Assembly (NCBI RefSeq): GCF_902806685.2
Contig: NC_048556.1
Span: 6,572,001-6,636,000, forward strand
Length of the DNA stretch: 64,000 nucleotides
Direction: 5' to 3'
DNA from: Maniola hyperantus
Taxonomy: Eukaryota; Arthropoda; Insecta; Lepidoptera; Nymphalidae
In this document: one piece after another, positions 62,101-64,000 of the stretch
How positions within the stretch are numbered: position 1 is the first letter of the stretch
Layout: each line of letters begins with the position of its first letter
Translations under genes and position numbers: made by a program
The notes under the pieces: generated by a model
Told to the model about the DNA's origin: nothing
What the model saw: the letters and a program-made list of their open reading frames with translations, nothing else
The model's database searches: none

Positions 62101-62877
62101 TCATGATACGTGACCCCTCGGGGTACGTATTTATCTTTAAAGTTGAGATTCTACAAAAAAAGTTTTTTCAATAAGTTATTCGGCTAAAACATTGATCATA
62201 CCCGCTGTAAACGTTTTTGAACATTAACAGGACCACAATCATGGTAAGATTTACCTGTCCATACTCCATATACCATTACTTAAGCGATGATAGCCTAGTG
62301 GTCAAGACTTCGTACTATTCAGGAGTCCAGGGTTTGATCCAGGGTACGCACTTTCTAACTTCCCGAGGTAGGTACTTATGTGCGTTTTGAGAAATTAAAT
62401 ATCACTTACGTGAAAGAAAACATCGCGAGGAAACCGGCATACTAGAGAGTTCTCCATAACGTTTTCAAAGGTGTGTGAAGTCTGCCAATTCGCACTTGCA
62501 GTCAGTATGATAGACTATGGCTAAACCCTGCTCATTGTACGATGAGACCAGTTCTGAGTTCTCAGTAGTGAGCTGGCAAGGATTAGTTACGAGTTATGAC
62601 GATTGATGACACCATAACTAAATGACTAGTAGGTACATACATTAGTTACCTACTTAATATTTACACCTATTGGCATGCAGCGTAGGTAAAGACTCCTAAT
62701 AATTTTGTTAGGAATATTTACCGATATGGTATCCTTGAAGAAGGCGACAGACTCATTGCTGGATAGAACACCACCGACGTTGTAGTAAGTCGGATTGGTG
62801 ACCCGTCGTCGGTCTGTCTCTGCTGAAGAAACTATGTGGCAGCAGACCGCTACTACGAGCAGGCGAGCCCAAATCAT
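56177..62877 (-). CDS. Nmdar1: Ionotropic glutamate receptor, NMDA subunit 1
   Basis: Sixteen coding exons (minus strand): 62877-62722, 62150-62028, 61925-61654, 61229-61077, 60976-60803, 60319-60058, 59678-59577, 59459-59345, 58966-58799, 58721-58597, 58512-58278, 57654-57506, 57412-57255, 57124-56952, 56878-56625, 56356-56177. All junctions are GT-AG and the frame stays open for 932 residues (Drosophila 997). NR1 is the obligatory glycine-binding subunit of this coincidence-detecting cation channel. A signal peptide (about 1-18) is followed by the amino-terminal domain ([16 protein letters not shown]). The ligand lobe has [18 protein letters not shown] with the ligand-binding Arg. M1 is at about 568-586, the pore loop has Asn623 (VLLNSG; Mg block and Ca permeability), and M3 has [11 protein letters not shown] (653-663). 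M4 is at about 823-846, then a basic [21 protein letters not shown] juxtamembrane segment. Upstream untranslated exons were not found. Confidence 0.97.
59119..59285. mobile_element. GC-rich foldback element, copy 3, in Nmdar1 intron
   Basis: The best-preserved copy. GTACGCGACAGGTCGAGAT on the left mirrors ATCTCGATCTGTCGCGGAC on the right, and CGCCCCGCACACCCGCA mirrors TGTGCGGGCG. A short minus-strand open frame spills into it from the neighbouring exon. Confidence 0.7.
59720..59995 (-). mobile_element. RTE LINE tail in Nmdar1 intron 6
   Basis: On the minus strand GTTGGGGTCCCAAGGTGCTG, GAAGACGCAGTGTTGGAAG and the end CGTCTATCGGTTGATGATG are the RTE C-terminus plus its (GATG)n tail. It lies in the same direction as the gene. 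Confidence 0.65.
61455..61625. repeat. ~56-bp minisatellite in Nmdar1 intron 3
   Basis: Three units of about 56 bases (starting about 61458, 61514 and 61571) read CTTGTCGTAGTTCTGTCGTA, then ATCCTATCGTAATTTTG, then CTTAGTCTTGTCCATACTC. Each is itself made of variants of an ~11-base TCTTGTCGTAG word. Confidence 0.7.
62285..62600 (+). mobile_element. tRNA-derived SINE in Nmdar1 intron 1
   Basis: Head GATGATAGCCTAGTGGTCAAG and GGGTTTGATCCAGGGTACGC, then the conserved body (AACATCGCGAGGAAACCGGC). It is antisense to the gene and diverged from the copy at 52.2 kb. Confidence 0.7.
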
Positions 62878-63355
62878 GGCTTCTGTAAAAAATCCATACC
62901 CACTTAGGTAAGTATATAGGATTTTCAAAAAAATTAAGGATCATTCTGAATACGTACCTACCTATAAAATAAAATAAAAATAAAATAAAATAAAAATCTT
63001 TTTTATTCGAATAAACTTTTGCAAGTACTTTCGAATAGTCGGATGCATCTACCACTGGTTCGGAATGCCTTTCCTACCGAGAAGAACCAGCAAGAAACTC
63101 GGCGGTTGCTCTTTTCAAATATTTGATATAGGTACAAGATTAGAGGAATTACAGATATGTAGGTATTTTTGAGGAGTAAAGATTGGATAGATAGAAGAGG
63201 ATTTAGCGAAAAGTATTTTAGAGAATCGGTGGTTGTGCCTATAATCTGTTAAACTTCGATCAATCAAATCACTTTTAATGAAAGTAAAGTAAGTAGGTAC
63301 TTTGGTCCTTGCCTTACGTGCTTATTATCAAAGGGACACTTAAAATTAGGTTCTT

Positions 63356-63579
63356 CTAAATATATAAAAGGAAAAGGTGACTAACTGACTGACTGACTGA
63401 TCTATCAACGCACAGCTCAAACTATTGGACGGATCGGGTTGAAGTTTGGCATGCAGATAGCTATTATGACGTAGTCATCCGCTAAGAAAGGATTTTTGAA
63501 AACTCAACCCCTAAGGGGGTATATTAGGGGTTTGAAATTTGTGTAGTCCACGCAGACTAAGTCGCGGGCATAAGCTAGT
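63356..63579 (+). mobile_element. Lep1-like Helitron, type A, complete
   Basis: CTAAATATATAAAAGGAAAA opens it, followed by a GACT run, CTATCAACGCACAGCTCAAA, AACCCCTAAGGGGG and a 3' GGGCATAAGCTAGT. It is one of the cleanest copies. Confidence 0.8.
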
Positions 63580-63878
63580 CTAATATAAATCCGTAATGCA
63601 TACTTACTGAGCTACAGCCTACCGCAGCACTTCTACTTCTTTGATGTTTTCTTCGTATAAAATAAAGTCTTAAGTCGAGTCTATTTACCACTTAAAAAAA
63701 CATTGTTACGTAAGCACTTTGGAGGCTGTAACGGCAGATGGAGCCTCACCTCCGGTTGCCTAGGCAACAGCGCAGACGTAATGCCCACCAATCGATCTTT
63801 ACCCGACTGCGCAAAGGAGGAACGTATATTGAACATTAGGTATGTTTAGTAAGTATATTGTAAGTAAATATATATTAC

Positions 63879-64000
63879 TAGATAATGCCAGCGACTTCGT
63901 CCGCGTGGATTTAGGTTTTTAAAACCCCGTGGGAACTCTTTGATTTTCCGGGATAAAAATAGCCTATGTCCTTCCCCGGGATGCAAGCTATCACTGTAGC
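63879..64000 (-). mobile_element. Type-B Lep1-like Helitron, cut by the window edge
   Basis: ACTAGATAATGCCAGCGACT, GTCCGCGTGGATTTAGG, GAACTCTTTGATTTTCCGGG and ATGTCCTTCCCCGGGATGC run off the right end. Confidence 0.75.

Larger units (their letters stand above)
62878..64000. other. Upstream flank of Nmdar1
   Basis: It may hold the promoter or untranslated first exon of Nmdar1, but nothing specific can be placed. Two Helitron copies take up the right end. The (AAAATA)n run near 62964-62998 is simple sequence. Confidence 0.4.

Overview
The window looks like nuclear DNA of a ditrysian moth or butterfly (Lepidoptera). The evidence is short exons with GT-AG introns, AT-rich intergenic DNA, and many copies of repeat families typical of Lepidoptera: Lep1-type non-autonomous Helitrons ending in CTAGT, tRNA-derived SINEs, a Bm1-like SINE, MITEs carrying (GTCY)n microsatellites, and RTE and CR1/jockey LINE tails. 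Seven protein-coding genes can be reconstructed exon by exon. All seven have open frames and consistent splice phases. The species cannot be named from the sequence.

Positions 1-18.2 kb hold no gene I can support. This stretch is layered transposon debris, with a young miniature LTR element (9610-10500, identical 230-bp LTRs), several foldback MITEs and a 530-bp (AATTT)n tract whose strand flips in the middle. At 18.2-19.5 kb (-) is a two-exon EcKinase/CHK-kinase-like gene. Positions 19.6-24 kb are repeats, including LINE tails and Lep1 copies. At 24.06-28.01 kb (+) is an intact five-exon gustatory receptor of the insect CO2-receptor (Gr21a/Gr63a) type. It is followed directly by four head-to-tail copies of a ~755-bp element with Helitron-like ends (28.09-31.13 kb).

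The right half is a run of conserved genes: Cdc37 (+, 32.1-34.8 kb), CNOT2/Rga (-, 36.4-43.05 kb), V-ATPase subunit E/Vha26 (+, 45.36-48.41 kb), a pseudouridine-5'-phosphatase-like HAD hydrolase (-, 49.99-53.29 kb) and the NMDA receptor subunit Nmdar1 (-, 16 coding exons, 56.18-62.88 kb). CNOT2 and Vha26 are divergent and about 2.3 kb apart. The genes do not form one pathway: they cover protein folding (Cdc37), mRNA deadenylation (CNOT2), proton pumping (Vha26), nucleotide salvage or detoxification (HAD), glutamate signalling (Nmdar1), CO2 sensing (Gr) and a probable small-molecule kinase.

The most unusual structures are the tandem Helitron-like array behind the CO2 receptor, two separate tandem amplifications of exon-edge and 5' splice-site sequence inside CNOT2 introns, the young TRIM-like LTR element, a Lep1 element with a triplicated 5' module, and an Nmdar1 exon whose reading frame runs through its splice donor to give an alternative C-terminus.
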